Below, piece by piece: positions 43,601-51,112 of a stretch of DNA of 64,000 nt (positions within the stretch are counted from its first letter, which is position 1; each line of letters starts with the position of its first letter). The notes under the pieces were generated by a model that saw nothing but the letters and a program-made list of their open reading frames with translations, did no database searches and was not told the origin of the DNA. This stretch comes from Gemmataceae bacterium (GTDB lineage: Bacteria > Planctomycetota > Planctomycetia > Gemmatales > Gemmataceae): positions 1-64,000 of the forward strand of contig LR594585.1 in NCBI GenBank assembly GCA_901538445.1, read 5' to 3'. The translations under genes and the position numbers were made by a program.

Positions 43601-45210
43601 ATCGCCGCCGGGAGCGGGAACCGCAGGTTGGCCCGCCCGTTCGCGTCGGTGGCCGCAGCGAACTGCGTCAGCTCGAGCACCTGCTCGTCGATGACCGCGA
43701 CCGCGGACAGCACCCGCGCCCCGGCGAGGGGCTTGTCCTTGAACCGCACGTCCACCCACGCCTCGACGGCCTCTCCCGCGGAGTAGGACGCGGCCGCGAA
43801 CCCGATCCGCTTGTTCAGCACCTCGGGCACCCCGGCCTCGACCTTGATGGTGCGGGACACCGGGAACGGGACCACGGCCGGGTCGCCGGACGGGTGCGGG
43901 AGCTCCCGCATGGTGAGGGTGTAGTCGCCCTCGGGGGCGTCGAACGGCAGGGCGAACTCGCCGGTGCCGACCCCGCGGACCGGGTTGCCGTCCGGCCCCT
44001 TGACCGGCTCGACCCGGCCCTCGACGACGCGGACCAGGTCGGTCCCGCCCTGGAGCCGCACCACGGTGCCGGCCGGGCTCCGCAGCTCGTACTGGAGCAC
44101 CTGCTCGCGGGCCGGCGGGGTGAACGTGACGCGGTCGAGGGTGAGGGACCGGAACCGGACCGTCTCGCCCGGCCAGTACGCCGGCTTGTCGGTCGTCAGC
44201 ACGGTGGCGAACACCGGCCCGAGGAGCCGCACCTTGTCCTGGAGGACGGTCTTCTCGCGGGTCCTCTCGTCCACGTGGGAGACGACGAGGAACAGCTCGG
44301 AGTCGGGCTTCAGCTTGGTCCAGGCGTCGGCCGGGAGCCGGATCGGGTGCTGCGGGGCGCGGTCGTGGGCGATCGCCTGGGTGTGGATCACCGCGTCGGT
44401 CTGGTCGCGGATCTCGGCGACCACGCTGCCCCCGGCGGTGGTGCCCCGCTGGTCCACGACCAGGAGGAACTCGTTGGGCGCGCCGGGCTGGACCGCGGCC
44501 GGCTTGTACACCTGCCACGTCAGCTTCCGGGTGTCCTGGGCGAGCGCGGCGGCCTTCTCCTCGGCGACCCACTTCGCGAGCAGCCCGTCGTGGGCCTGCT
44601 TCGCGGTCACCAGCGCGACCCGGGCCGCGGCCCGCTCCCGGTCCACCTTCGCGTGCCGCTCCTCGAACGCCCGCATCGCCTCGGCGGCGTCGGCCGTCGA
44701 GGCGGCCGCGTCGCGGCGGGCGACCTCGGCGCTGTTCAACAGGTCGAGCACCGGCACGACGGTCCCGGGGACGGCCAGCAGCACGGCAGCCGCGACGGCC
44801 CAGGGGATCAGGCGTCCGGCCCACGAGCCGCGGGCGGCGGGGGCCTGCTTGTAGCGGGCCGAGTCCGGCGCGTTCTTCGGCGCGGCGGGCACGACTGGCA
44901 GGCGGCCGTCGTCGAGCGACACCGGGGCGGCCATCGGCACGATGGGGACGGGGAGCGTCGCCGTGCGGGTGAGGCCGGGCACCCGGGCCGGGGCCGGGCG
45001 GGCGGCGTCGGGCGACTCGAACCGGACCCCCGGGAACGCGAACTTGGCGGCCTTCGAGATGAGGCCGTGGACCTTCGCCGCCTCGGTGCGCTCGGCGGCG
45101 CAGGCGGGGCACGTTGCGAGGTGCGCCGCGACCGCCGCGACCTCGGGCGCGTCGAGCAGCCCGAAGAGGTGGTCGAGGATCAGCGGGCGGCATTCGGTAC
45201 AGCGCAACAT
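40612..45210 (-). CDS. Giant zinc-finger, membrane and MG2-domain protein, putative anti-sigma factor
   Basis: 1532 residues from the ATG at 45210. The first about 45 residues contain CTEC and HLATCPACAAE, the HxxxCxxC arrangement of zinc-finger anti-sigma factors. A membrane span follows near 133-155 (IPWAVAAAVLLAVPG), then a helical segment and an alpha-2-macroglobulin-type MG2 segment near 350 (TDKPAYWPGETVRFRSLTLD) with more beta domains. Two further spans lie near 1020-1072, then a Gly/Pro-rich region and a C-terminal helical and beta part. I found no thioester CxEQ motif. It is downstream of an ECF sigma gene (45492-46112), which supports a sigma-controlling role. I infer an envelope-stress sensor with an unusually large outer part. 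Confidence 0.85.
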   Translation of the reverse strand: MLRCTECRPLILDHLFGLLDAPEVAAVAAHLATCPACAAERTEAAKVHGLISKAAKFAFPGVRFESPDAARPAPARVPGLTRTATLPVPIVPMAAPVSLDDGRLPVVPAAPKNAPDSARYKQAPAARGSWAGRLIPWAVAAAVLLAVPGTVVPVLDLLNSAEVARRDAAASTADAAEAMRAFEERHAKVDRERAAARVALVTAKQAHDGLLAKWVAEEKAAALAQDTRKLTWQVYKPAAVQPGAPNEFLLVVDQRGTTAGGSVVAEIRDQTDAVIHTQAIAHDRAPQHPIRLPADAWTKLKPDSELFLVVSHVDERTREKTVLQDKVRLLGPVFATVLTTDKPAYWPGETVRFRSLTLDRVTFTPPAREQVLQYELRSPAGTVVRLQGGTDLVRVVEGRVEPVKGPDGNPVRGVGTGEFALPFDAPEGDYTLTMRELPHPSGDPAVVPFPVSRTIKVEAGVPEVLNKRIGFAAASYSAGEAVEAWVDVRFKDKPLAGARVLSAVAVIDEQVLELTQFAAATDANGRANLRFPLPAAIARGDARVKVTVLADADGREVEESVAARVPVVGPNVTVEFFPEGGDLVAGVPCRVYVRATTPTGLPVEIGGIVTDGRRTLATVETLRSDAVRGANRGLGVFQYTPELGTPVWLKLAAPAGAYAPLLVPKNSRFPTPAAALIGAPLVAASRTGFLLPEPKQGGVVMTVLDPVTAPGKPIRVHLRSVGRERKLVVGAYTRGRLADTKTVTASPTQVTEVQLLAENDPRGGVVRVTVFEEPEQFPGQPKEDLKPVAERLVFRKPGEGLNLSFTTSGPRADGATGFAANAAVGLNVSATDEKGRPTAAVLYAAVVNSAVASGPKDRSLATHFLIAGEVNTPDALEYADFLLTDHPLAGESLDLVLGTQGWRRFAEQVPQGYARRPVAPTQEQAHLLVCNGQYMTSVEPPAFRDHQKIRDTFWPRYEEAVRTLDAAKAAAEAADADRNGAEGVQRFAAAANDAAKAAKARVERAELAAAPVERFRETGWFAVGGFGLLALMLGGACFARSQGRVPLGLGTAGALGLVAFLVVALGTADRTLAAGVTTDVMKIKQARLADEAREIPAAPAGEPQTDADPEGTNPAIGGASGDSDRTPDRKKAGPGKDEHGPPSDGKATPAKPGIGGFGASGGGPGAGLPKLGGAAPPQVPGGGFGGFKSQGSLNGAIAPGLAQVPAQQGAKREPGAPPGPSTAPRPATGAPPMAAAAPGSGVGSDKAPTFLDRLNGKLFAFPQRDAAGKGDKGDAVGEGGWQTRKYAKRLEISDAEVPSEWAYGKGRVAALAGPEAGNKDATTLRERQANLRRGAPLTKADEKRSAGETKEQARQEADYQQAVEKAKQAADSRAREFQNHMQDGLARQLKEAEQLQNNARPDANAAAAPPPNAPVRGGFVAVPAETRAIHRVGASVPTTHPLVVREYAAPRPSPADAPRDGSDEADTVLWQPVVVVPGTGKLTLPVQLGSAAGGYEVIVAGHTLDGRIGAVRGIIPVALPVPGVPVAPVPSK

Positions 45211-45379
45211 GACGGCACTCTCTAATCCCGAGTCCGGGCAGGCCGGGGGGAGGTCACTCACCAACTGAGACGAGGACAACCACGGGTCGGATTTCGGTCG
45301 GCGGCAGGAAGATTGCTCCGGGCGGCCGGTTGTTACGATCCGGTGCCAAACTCCGACAGTTCGGTGAGCATCGGATACC

Positions 45380-45444
45380 GGGCGAACCCTGAGCGCCAGC
45401 GAGGGGGTGAGCGTCACCCCCTCGCTGGCGCTCAGGGTTCGCCC
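45380..45444. repeat. Perfect 31 bp hairpin between sigma and anti-sigma genes
   Basis: 45380-45410 (GGGCGAACCCTGAGCGCCAG onward) and 45414-45444 are perfect complements around a 3-base loop. The arm is the same sequence as in the insert at 23-100, but here the two arms are in the opposite (tail-to-tail) order. It lies in the 281 bp gap between the sigma stop (45492) and the next start (45210). Confidence 0.92.
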
Positions 45445-45491
45445 GGCTACACCGCGGGCGGCTCGCCCCTTGCCCCTTGGTTTCTCGCCCC

Positions 45492-46112
45492 TCACTCGTC
45501 CTCGCTCACCCCGTTGGGGTTGAGCACCTTGCGGAGCTTGATGAGGGCGGTCCGCATCTGGGTCTTCACGGTGCCGACCGGCGCGTTGCGGATCTCGGCG
45601 ATCTGCTCGTAGGTCAGCTCGCCGTTCTGCCGCAGGAGGAACACTTCCTTCTCGTCCTGGCGGAGCTGGGTGATGGCGGCCCGGAGCCGGTCGAGCGTCT
45701 CCTGCTCCTCGATCGTGCGGCCGGGGGCGTCGTCGCGTCCGGGCATCATCACTTCGTCCTCGGGGAGGGGGCGGGACTTGCGGTTCCAGGCGCTCCGCTG
45801 GTAGTCCTTGGCGGCGTTGAGGCCGACGCGGAAGATCCAGGCCCGCAGGTTCAGCACGTCGGGGACCGACTGCCGCGCCCGCCAGCACTTGAGGAACGCC
45901 TCCTGGGCCGCGTCCTGGGCGTCGTCCTGGTTGCCGAGGAGGTAGAGGAGGGTGCTGACGAGTTCGTCGCGGCACAGGTTGAACGTGGCAATGAGGGCGT
46001 CGTCCCCCGGGCGGCCGGTCCCGTTGACGTGAACGGGAGCGGCCGGGGGCACCACCGCGGGCTCTGCACCCACGGGCGGCCACGGGATCGGGGTCACGCC
46101 GGGTTTCGCCAT
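45492..46112 (-). CDS. ECF-family RNA polymerase sigma factor
   Basis: 206 residues. Region 2 has LVSTLLYLLGNQDDAQDAAQ, EAFLKCWRAR and LNLRAWIFRVGLNAAKDYQR; region 4 has LRQDEKEVFLLRQNGELTYE and QIAEIRNAPVGTVKTQMRTA. These are standard RpoE-like ECF features. The first about 35 residues are Pro/Val-rich and not conserved. It is most likely held inactive by the zinc-finger membrane protein encoded downstream on the same strand. Confidence 0.93.
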   Translation of the reverse strand: MAKPGVTPIPWPPVGAEPAVVPPAAPVHVNGTGRPGDDALIATFNLCRDELVSTLLYLLGNQDDAQDAAQEAFLKCWRARQSVPDVLNLRAWIFRVGLNAAKDYQRSAWNRKSRPLPEDEVMMPGRDDAPGRTIEEQETLDRLRAAITQLRQDEKEVFLLRQNGELTYEQIAEIRNAPVGTVKTQMRTALIKLRKVLNPNGVSEDE

Positions 46113-46318
46113 AGCGTCCTACCTGAACGACGACGGACGGACGGGCACGGATTGGAAAAGCCCGCCGGCGCGACGGATGAAAGGTCAGGCGGCGTACCAG
46201 CTTCCCATGCTAGCCACCGCCGGGCGGCGCTCGCAAGAACAAACAGTATCGGCCGATCAGCAGACGCCGTCCGCCGGTCCCGCGCACGCGCGGGGGCGCA
46301 GCGGTTCGGGTGTGCGCG

Positions 46319-46392
46319 GGCGAGCCGGGAGCGCCAGCGACCGGAGGTCTTGTTCAGCACCCACCTCCGGTCGCTGACGCTCGCAGCTCGCC
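46319..46392. repeat. Imperfect inverted repeat, GGCGAGCCGGGAGCG family
   Basis: 46319-46348 (GGCGAGCCGGGAGCGCCAGC onward) and 46363-46392 are complements with a few mismatches around a 14-base loop. It is in the 326 bp gap between the HpaI aldolase stop and the sigma factor start; the rest of the gap shows no gene. Confidence 0.82.
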
Positions 46393-46438
46393 GGGCACCT
46401 GGGGTGCTCGACCGGCCGCCGCGCAACGCCGCGGCCCG

Positions 46439-47230
46439 TCAGTACTTCGCCACGTCGCCGCTCACCTTGCCCAGGGCGTCAGCGGTCGCCTTCGCGCCGT
46501 CGGTCATGAACCGCAGCTCGCTGTTGATCGCGATGAACTGCCAGCCCTCCGCGATGCGGCGCTTGGCCTCCTCGACGCTGAACGTGTGGATCCCGGCGGC
46601 GACCTTGTTCCGCTTGCACCCCGCGAGGATGTCGGCGAGCGCCTGGTTGAACGCCTCTTGCGAGGGCGGCTTGCCGGTCGCGTCGCGCATGCTCGCCATC
46701 AGGTCGTTCGGGCCGACGAACACCGCGTCGACGCCGGGGACCGAGTACACCTCGTCGAAGTTGCGGACCGAGTCGATGTGCTCGCACTGGAGGACGATGA
46801 GGATCTCGTCGTCGACCCTCGCGTAGTAGTCGGCGGGGCTCGCGCCGAAGTTCAGCGCGTGGACGCTGCCGCCGACGCTGCGGTTCCCGCGGGGCGGGTA
46901 CAGGCACGCGGCGACCGCCTCCTCGGCCTCCTGGCGGCTCATGACCATCGGCACGACGATGCCGTACCCGCCGTTGTCGAGCACCCGCTTGATGTGGTCG
47001 TGGCGGCCGCTCGGCACGCGGACCAGCGGGACCCCCCCCGCGTCGGCGACCGCGCCCATGATGAGCGTGGTCGTCTCGACGCCGGCGAGCGAGTGCTCGA
47101 CGTCCACGGTGAGGAAGTCGAACCCGGAACGGGCGAGGAACCGGGCGGCGGTGACGCTGCCGAGCGACAGCCAGGTGCCGACGGCCGGCTTCCCTTCGCG
47201 GAGCAGGCGCTTGACGGTGTTCGTTCGCAT
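46439..47230 (-). CDS. HpcH/HpaI family aldolase
   Basis: 263 residues. The class II pyruvate-aldolase fold shows VGTWLSLGSVTAARFLARSG, FLTVDVEHSL with Asp and Glu, VPLVRVPSG, GIVVPMVMSRQEAEEAV, RGNRSVGG, LQCEHIDSVRNFDE with a metal-ligand Glu, and GVDAVFVGPNDL with Asp. The family cleaves 2-keto-3-deoxy sugar acids or 4-hydroxy-2-oxo acids using a divalent metal. The specific substrate is not clear. It is the last of four closely spaced minus-strand genes, 25 bp after the SH3-like gene, but nothing in the others suggests a shared pathway. Confidence 0.93.
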   Translation of the reverse strand: MRTNTVKRLLREGKPAVGTWLSLGSVTAARFLARSGFDFLTVDVEHSLAGVETTTLIMGAVADAGGVPLVRVPSGRHDHIKRVLDNGGYGIVVPMVMSRQEAEEAVAACLYPPRGNRSVGGSVHALNFGASPADYYARVDDEILIVLQCEHIDSVRNFDEVYSVPGVDAVFVGPNDLMASMRDATGKPPSQEAFNQALADILAGCKRNKVAAGIHTFSVEEAKRRIAEGWQFIAINSELRFMTDGAKATADALGKVSGDVAKY

Positions 47231-47255
47231 GGGGCGGCGGTCTCGGGGGAGGGTG

Positions 47256-47528
47256 TTAGCGGGGCCACTGTGCCCACGATTCTTGCGGCAGGGGAACGGG
47301 CTGGTGCTCCGGCGCGGTCGCGGGCTCCAGGGCCGACTCGACGGTCTCGAACTCGTGAACCTCGCCCCAGTCCCAGACCCAGCGGATGCGGTAGACCTGC
47401 TCGCCCCGCGGGGCCAGCGGCCCGCGGACCTCCGTCACCTTCGCGTGCATCCGGTCCGGTCGCAGCGGGTAGGTCACCCAGTCGCCGACCTTGAACTTCG
47501 GCGGGTCGGGCTTCTTTCTCTTGGCCAC
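47256..47528 (-). CDS. Small SH3-like (KOW/Tudor-type) protein
   Basis: 90 residues from a GTG at 47528, with GGAGG about 7 bases upstream. FKVGDWVTYPLRPDRMHAKV followed by TEVRGPLAPRGEQVYRIRWV has the look of a small beta-barrel that binds nucleic acid or protein. A Pro-rich tail follows. No named family is claimed. It sits 13 bp after the HEPN-like gene. Confidence 0.7.
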   Translation of the reverse strand: MAKRKKPDPPKFKVGDWVTYPLRPDRMHAKVTEVRGPLAPRGEQVYRIRWVWDWGEVHEFETVESALEPATAPEHQPVPLPQESWAQWPR

Positions 47529-47541
47529 GTTGATCCCTCCG

Positions 47542-48117
47542 TCACCACGGGCGGCGACCGGTCACGGTCACAAGGTGTGCTACCATGAGTTCGTCGAACA
47601 GCCGCGCGAACCGATTGCACACCCAGCGCCACTCCTGCACCATCGCGAGCCTGAGTCGCATTGTACCACCCAGAACCAGTGGGTCGAAGTTGTTGTGAGC
47701 GATCGCGTTCCGCCAGTTGTTCAGCGACTCCAGTTGCCGCCGCAGGTTCGCCGCGGCGGGGTCAAGTTTGTCGAGCGCCGCCCACCACTTGAGCCCCAGG
47801 CGGCCGAAGTCAGAGCCGATCGAGGCCGGCGTCGCATTTCCCTTGTCGAGTTGCCGGTTGAACGTGAACTCCTCGCTCACGATGTTCTGCTGCGTCGCGG
47901 GGAGCGTGGCGACGAAGTGCTGGATGGCTTCGGTGTGGAGTTCGCGGCAGAACCCCTGGAACTCTGCGGCCAGCAACATCGTGTAACCGTGGTTGAGCTG
48001 CCGTGTGGCTTCGCGGCGGCCGATCCCGGTGCCGTGGATGGTGGCGTGCGCCGCCTCGACCGCGTTGAGCACGGCCCGGCGCGTCGTTCGCCAGTTGCGG
48101 TACGAGACGGACGGCAT
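47542..48117 (-). CDS. HEPN-like domain protein
   Basis: 191 residues, mostly helical. Near residues 135-146 is the motif NNWRNAIAHNNFD, an R-x4-H arrangement diagnostic of HEPN domains (as in RiboL-PSP and MAE_28990 types). Other helices include LLAAEFQGFCRELHTEAIQH. HEPN proteins are often metal-independent RNases in toxin-antitoxin or defence systems, but some are scaffolds. The gene is 7 bp downstream of a zinc-ribbon membrane protein gene. No nucleotidyltransferase antitoxin gene is adjacent. Confidence 0.72.
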   Translation of the reverse strand: MPSVSYRNWRTTRRAVLNAVEAAHATIHGTGIGRREATRQLNHGYTMLLAAEFQGFCRELHTEAIQHFVATLPATQQNIVSEEFTFNRQLDKGNATPASIGSDFGRLGLKWWAALDKLDPAAANLRRQLESLNNWRNAIAHNNFDPLVLGGTMRLRLAMVQEWRWVCNRFARLFDELMVAHLVTVTGRRPW

Positions 48118-48124
48118 CGGGGCG

Positions 48125-48901
48125 TCACTCCGCCACGCGGAACGAGTCGAACAGGCGTGCGACGGCGGGGTCGTCGAAGTCGAGGGTGCCGGCGATGCCG
48201 ACGAAGTACGCGCGGGGCCGCGGGCCGGTCGCGTACACGAGCATCCGCTCCACCGCCCGCACCCCGCCCGCGTCGGTCCGCACCTCGCGGGTCAGCGGGT
48301 TCTCGAAGTTCGTGGTCGCGTCCCGCACCACCGCGCCCCCGAACCGCGCCCGGAGCCGGTCCGGGCCGAACACGTCCTTGAAGTGGGCGAAGTTGTCCTT
48401 CGTGCCGGCGAGTTGGACCTGCGTCTGCGTGAGGTCGCGCCACCCGACCCACGTCCGCACGCCCGAGTACCAGCCCTCGGCGACGTACCGCGTCTCGCCC
48501 GCGGGCGCGTCGGGGTCCGCGGCCGGCGTGCCGAGCAGTTCGATCGTGAACGCCTTATCGGGCGGCGAATACGCCTTCCACTCCCAGCTTGTGAGGTGCC
48601 CGTGCTTCCGCTGCTTCACGGCGACGGTCGCGCCGGCCGCGGCGACGAGTGCGAGCAGTGCCGCGGCCGCGAGCAGCACGCGCGTCGCCTTGCTCTGCTG
48701 TGGTGCCGGCAGTGGGACCGGCTTCGCGGGGGCCTCGTCGAGCGACAGCGGTTCGGGGGTTGCTGGCGTCGGTGCGGGCGCGCCGACCGGCAGCGCGGTG
48801 ACCGTGGCCTGGCACCACGGGCACACCGTCGGCTTCCCGAGGGTGTCCTGCTGTACCTGGAACGGCTTACCGCACTGCGAGCACGCGACGGGGGTGAACA
48901 T
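48125..48901 (-). CDS. Zinc-ribbon single-span membrane protein
   Basis: 258 residues. An N-terminal zinc ribbon has CSQC (near 8) and CPWC (near 27), a Pro/Ala linker, one membrane span near residues 73-93 (VLLAAAALLALVAAAGATVA) and a C-terminal extracytoplasmic domain of about 160 residues (WEWKAYSPPDKAFTIELLGT; FDDPAVARLFDSFRV) of unknown family. Zinc-ribbon plus span plus sensor-like domain is common in Planctomycetes. Function unknown. First of four closely spaced genes. Confidence 0.78.
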   Translation of the reverse strand: MFTPVACSQCGKPFQVQQDTLGKPTVCPWCQATVTALPVGAPAPTPATPEPLSLDEAPAKPVPLPAPQQSKATRVLLAAAALLALVAAAGATVAVKQRKHGHLTSWEWKAYSPPDKAFTIELLGTPAADPDAPAGETRYVAEGWYSGVRTWVGWRDLTQTQVQLAGTKDNFAHFKDVFGPDRLRARFGGAVVRDATTNFENPLTREVRTDAGGVRAVERMLVYATGPRPRAYFVGIAGTLDFDDPAVARLFDSFRVAE

Positions 48902-48967
48902 CGTGCGACCCGAACGTCAGGGTGAGCGGGGGCAAGACCGTGCGGCGCTGACGAGGTGCCGGTTGTG

Positions 48968-49096
48968 CCCTCTCCCCTTGCGGGAGAGGGTGGCCGCGCT
49001 TCGCGGCCGGGTGAGGGGTAAGGTTGAACAGTTCGGACGGCTTCACCCCTCACCCGCTCGCAGAGCCTCGCTGCCCTCTCCCGCAAGGGGAGAGGG
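48968..49096. repeat. Dyad element, CCCTCTCCCCTTGCGGGAGAGGG family, copy 3
   Basis: Same architecture as 26343-26475. It occupies the gap between the zinc-ribbon gene start (48901) and the end of the synthase cluster (ABC ATPase stop at 49180), so it may also act as a transcription stop. Confidence 0.9.
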
Positions 49097-49179
49097 CGAA
49101 GACGCGCCGCACGCTCTTCAGCCCGATTGGTTTCAGAGGTGGTTATACCGATTCCCGCCGGCGGCACCGACGCCCGGCC

Positions 49180-49920
49180 TCAGACATGTGACACTTGCGG
49201 CGACGCGGCCTGTCGCGGCACCGGGGCGCGCGAGGTGCCGTCGTCCACGACCTGCCCGTCTTTCATGCGCACGACACGGTCGGCGCGCTTCGCGACGTCG
49301 TCGCTGTGCGTGACGACCAGCAGCGCGAGCCGCCGCTCCTTCTGGAGCGTGGTCAGCAGGTCCAGCACGCGCACGGCGTTCTCGGAGTCGAGGTTGCCGG
49401 TCGGCTCGTCGGCGAGGAGCAGCGCCGGGTCGTTCGCGAGCGCCCGGGCGAGCGCGACCCGCTGCCGCTCGCCGACCGAGAGCTGGAGCGGCCGGTGCCC
49501 GGCGCGCTTGCCCATGCCCACGAGGTCGAGGAGTGCGTCGGCCTTCTTCGCCCGCTCGCGGGCGCTGAGCGGCGGCCCCTCGAACATCGGCACCTGCACG
49601 TTCTCGCGGGCCGTGAGGGTCGGGAGCAGGAAGAACGACTGGAACACGAACCCGATCTGCCGGGCGCGGAACCGGTCCAGGTCGCGCCGCGTCGAGAGCG
49701 GCTCGCCCTTGAAGAACACCTCCCCGCCGTCGGGCCGGTCGAGGACGCCGAGCAGGTTCAGGAGCGTGGACTTGCCGCACCCGCTCGGGCCGGTGATGGC
49801 GACGTACTCGGCCTCGCGGACCCCGAGGGTGACGCCGTTGAGCGCGTTGACCGCGCCGTCCGGGTACGTCTTGCGGACGCCGGCGGCGTAGAGCAGGTAG
49901 CTGGCCGCGGCGTCAGTCAT
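49180..49920 (-). CDS. MacB/LolD/DevA-type ABC ATPase
   Basis: 246 residues. Walker A is GPSGCGKSTLLNLLG, and DRFRARQIGFVFQSFFLLPT contains the Q-loop. The signature region reads QLSVGERQRVALARAL (S-V-G-E in place of S-G-G-Q, common in this family), Walker B is ALLLADEPTGNLDSEN, and the H-loop is LLVVTHSDD. This subgroup serves FtsX-like permeases that move lipids, lipoproteins or peptides out of the inner membrane. It overlaps the permease gene by 8 bases and is the last gene of the synthase cluster. Confidence 0.95.
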   Translation of the reverse strand: MTDAAASYLLYAAGVRKTYPDGAVNALNGVTLGVREAEYVAITGPSGCGKSTLLNLLGVLDRPDGGEVFFKGEPLSTRRDLDRFRARQIGFVFQSFFLLPTLTARENVQVPMFEGPPLSARERAKKADALLDLVGMGKRAGHRPLQLSVGERQRVALARALANDPALLLADEPTGNLDSENAVRVLDLLTTLQKERRLALLVVTHSDDVAKRADRVVRMKDGQVVDDGTSRAPVPRQAASPQVSHV

Positions 49921-51097
49921 GGCGGATGGCCTCGGTGGGGAGGAGCCGGGCGGCCCGGAACGCCGGGTACGCCCCGCCGAGCAGCCCGATGGCGACGGTG
50001 ATCGCGAACCCCTGCGCGACCACCGCCGGGGCGACCCCGCCCTCGATGAACCCGTTCACCTTCGGCGACAGCGCGAGCAGGTGGGTGGTGACGACCGCCC
50101 CGACCGCACCGACGACCGCGGCCGCGACCCCGAGGAGGATCGCTTCGCCCAGCACCATGCGTACCACGCGGCCCCGCGGCCACCCGACCGCTCGCAGGAT
50201 GCCGATCTCCTGCGTCCGCTCCAGCACCGCCATCGCCATCGTGTTCATCATGCTGATCACGCCGATGAGCAGCGCGACGAGCGACACGACCCACGCCATC
50301 GCGGTCGCGATCCGCAGGTGCGCCGAGTTGTTCAGGTACTTCTCGGGCCGCTCGACCGCGACCCGGTACGGCTTCCCGTCGGGGTCCCGCAGCGCGAGGA
50401 TCTTCTGCCGCACGGCCTCGACGTCGGCGTCCGGGTCCGGCGACGTCTTGTGGACCCGGAGCGAGAACCCGGTCACCTTCCGCTTGCGGCCGGACAGGTC
50501 CTGGTACTCCTTCAGGTTCGTGATGATGCACCCGTTCTCGTACAGGTTGAAGCTCTTGAACACGCCGACGATGGTGAACTTGTGCCGCAGGATCGCGATC
50601 GTGTCACCGACCTTCTTGTCGTTGTTCTCGGCGAACTTGTGCCCCACCATGCACAGGTACTGCCCCGCGTCGGCCGGGGTGAGCGAGCGGCCGGAGAGGA
50701 CGTCGAGGTCGCTGTACCCGAAGTTCTCCGGGAGCCACGCCTGGATCAGCACCTGCAAGCTCGGCGGCGTGTCGCTCTCGTCCCGCGGCTCGCGGAGCGT
50801 CATCTCGCTGAGGTCCACGAGCGCCGCATCAACGCCGGCGACCTCGGGCATCCCGCGGACCGCATCGACGACGCTCTCGTCCACCTCGCTCGAAAGCTGG
50901 TCGGCCGCGCCGCTCGCGACGCCGACGAGGTCGACGCCGCGCTTCTCGAACGTGTCCCGCATCGACTCGCGGAAGTTCTCGCTGATCCCGAGCAGCGCGA
51001 TCATGCTGCCGACCGACACGGACAGGCCGAGCACGGTCAGCGCCGTGCGGGTCGGCCGCCGGGTCAGGTTCTTCAGGATAAAGGTCACGAAGTACAT
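49913..51097 (-). CDS. MacB/DevC-type ABC permease
   Basis: 394 residues. The first span is near residues 15-40 (RTALTVLGLSVSVGSMIALL). The MacB periplasmic core domain (about 45-255) has GVASGAADQLSSEVDESVVD and VGHKFAENNDKKVGDTIAIL. Three C-terminal FtsX spans follow (AMAWVVSLVALLIGVISMMN; EAILLGVAAAVVGAVGAVVT; GFAITVAIGLLGGAYPAFRA). It starts 16 bp after the hydrolase gene, so it is part of the same operon. No MacA/DevB membrane-fusion partner or outer-membrane channel is encoded nearby. Confidence 0.93.
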   Translation of the reverse strand: MYFVTFILKNLTRRPTRTALTVLGLSVSVGSMIALLGISENFRESMRDTFEKRGVDLVGVASGAADQLSSEVDESVVDAVRGMPEVAGVDAALVDLSEMTLREPRDESDTPPSLQVLIQAWLPENFGYSDLDVLSGRSLTPADAGQYLCMVGHKFAENNDKKVGDTIAILRHKFTIVGVFKSFNLYENGCIITNLKEYQDLSGRKRKVTGFSLRVHKTSPDPDADVEAVRQKILALRDPDGKPYRVAVERPEKYLNNSAHLRIATAMAWVVSLVALLIGVISMMNTMAMAVLERTQEIGILRAVGWPRGRVVRMVLGEAILLGVAAAVVGAVGAVVTTHLLALSPKVNGFIEGGVAPAVVAQGFAITVAIGLLGGAYPAFRAARLLPTEAIRHD

Positions 51098-51112
51098 GGT
51101 GGGCCGTGCTTC

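Noticed and set aside
40612-45210. Complete alpha-2-macroglobulin with thioester
   Set aside because: Only the MG2-type segment is convincing. No CxEQ thioester motif or downstream complement-like region was found.
40705-45225. A 1506-codon open frame on the plus strand opposite the MG2 protein gene
   Set aside because: It is the antisense shadow of the real gene. The translation is Arg/Pro/Gly/His-rich without domains, as expected in high-GC DNA.
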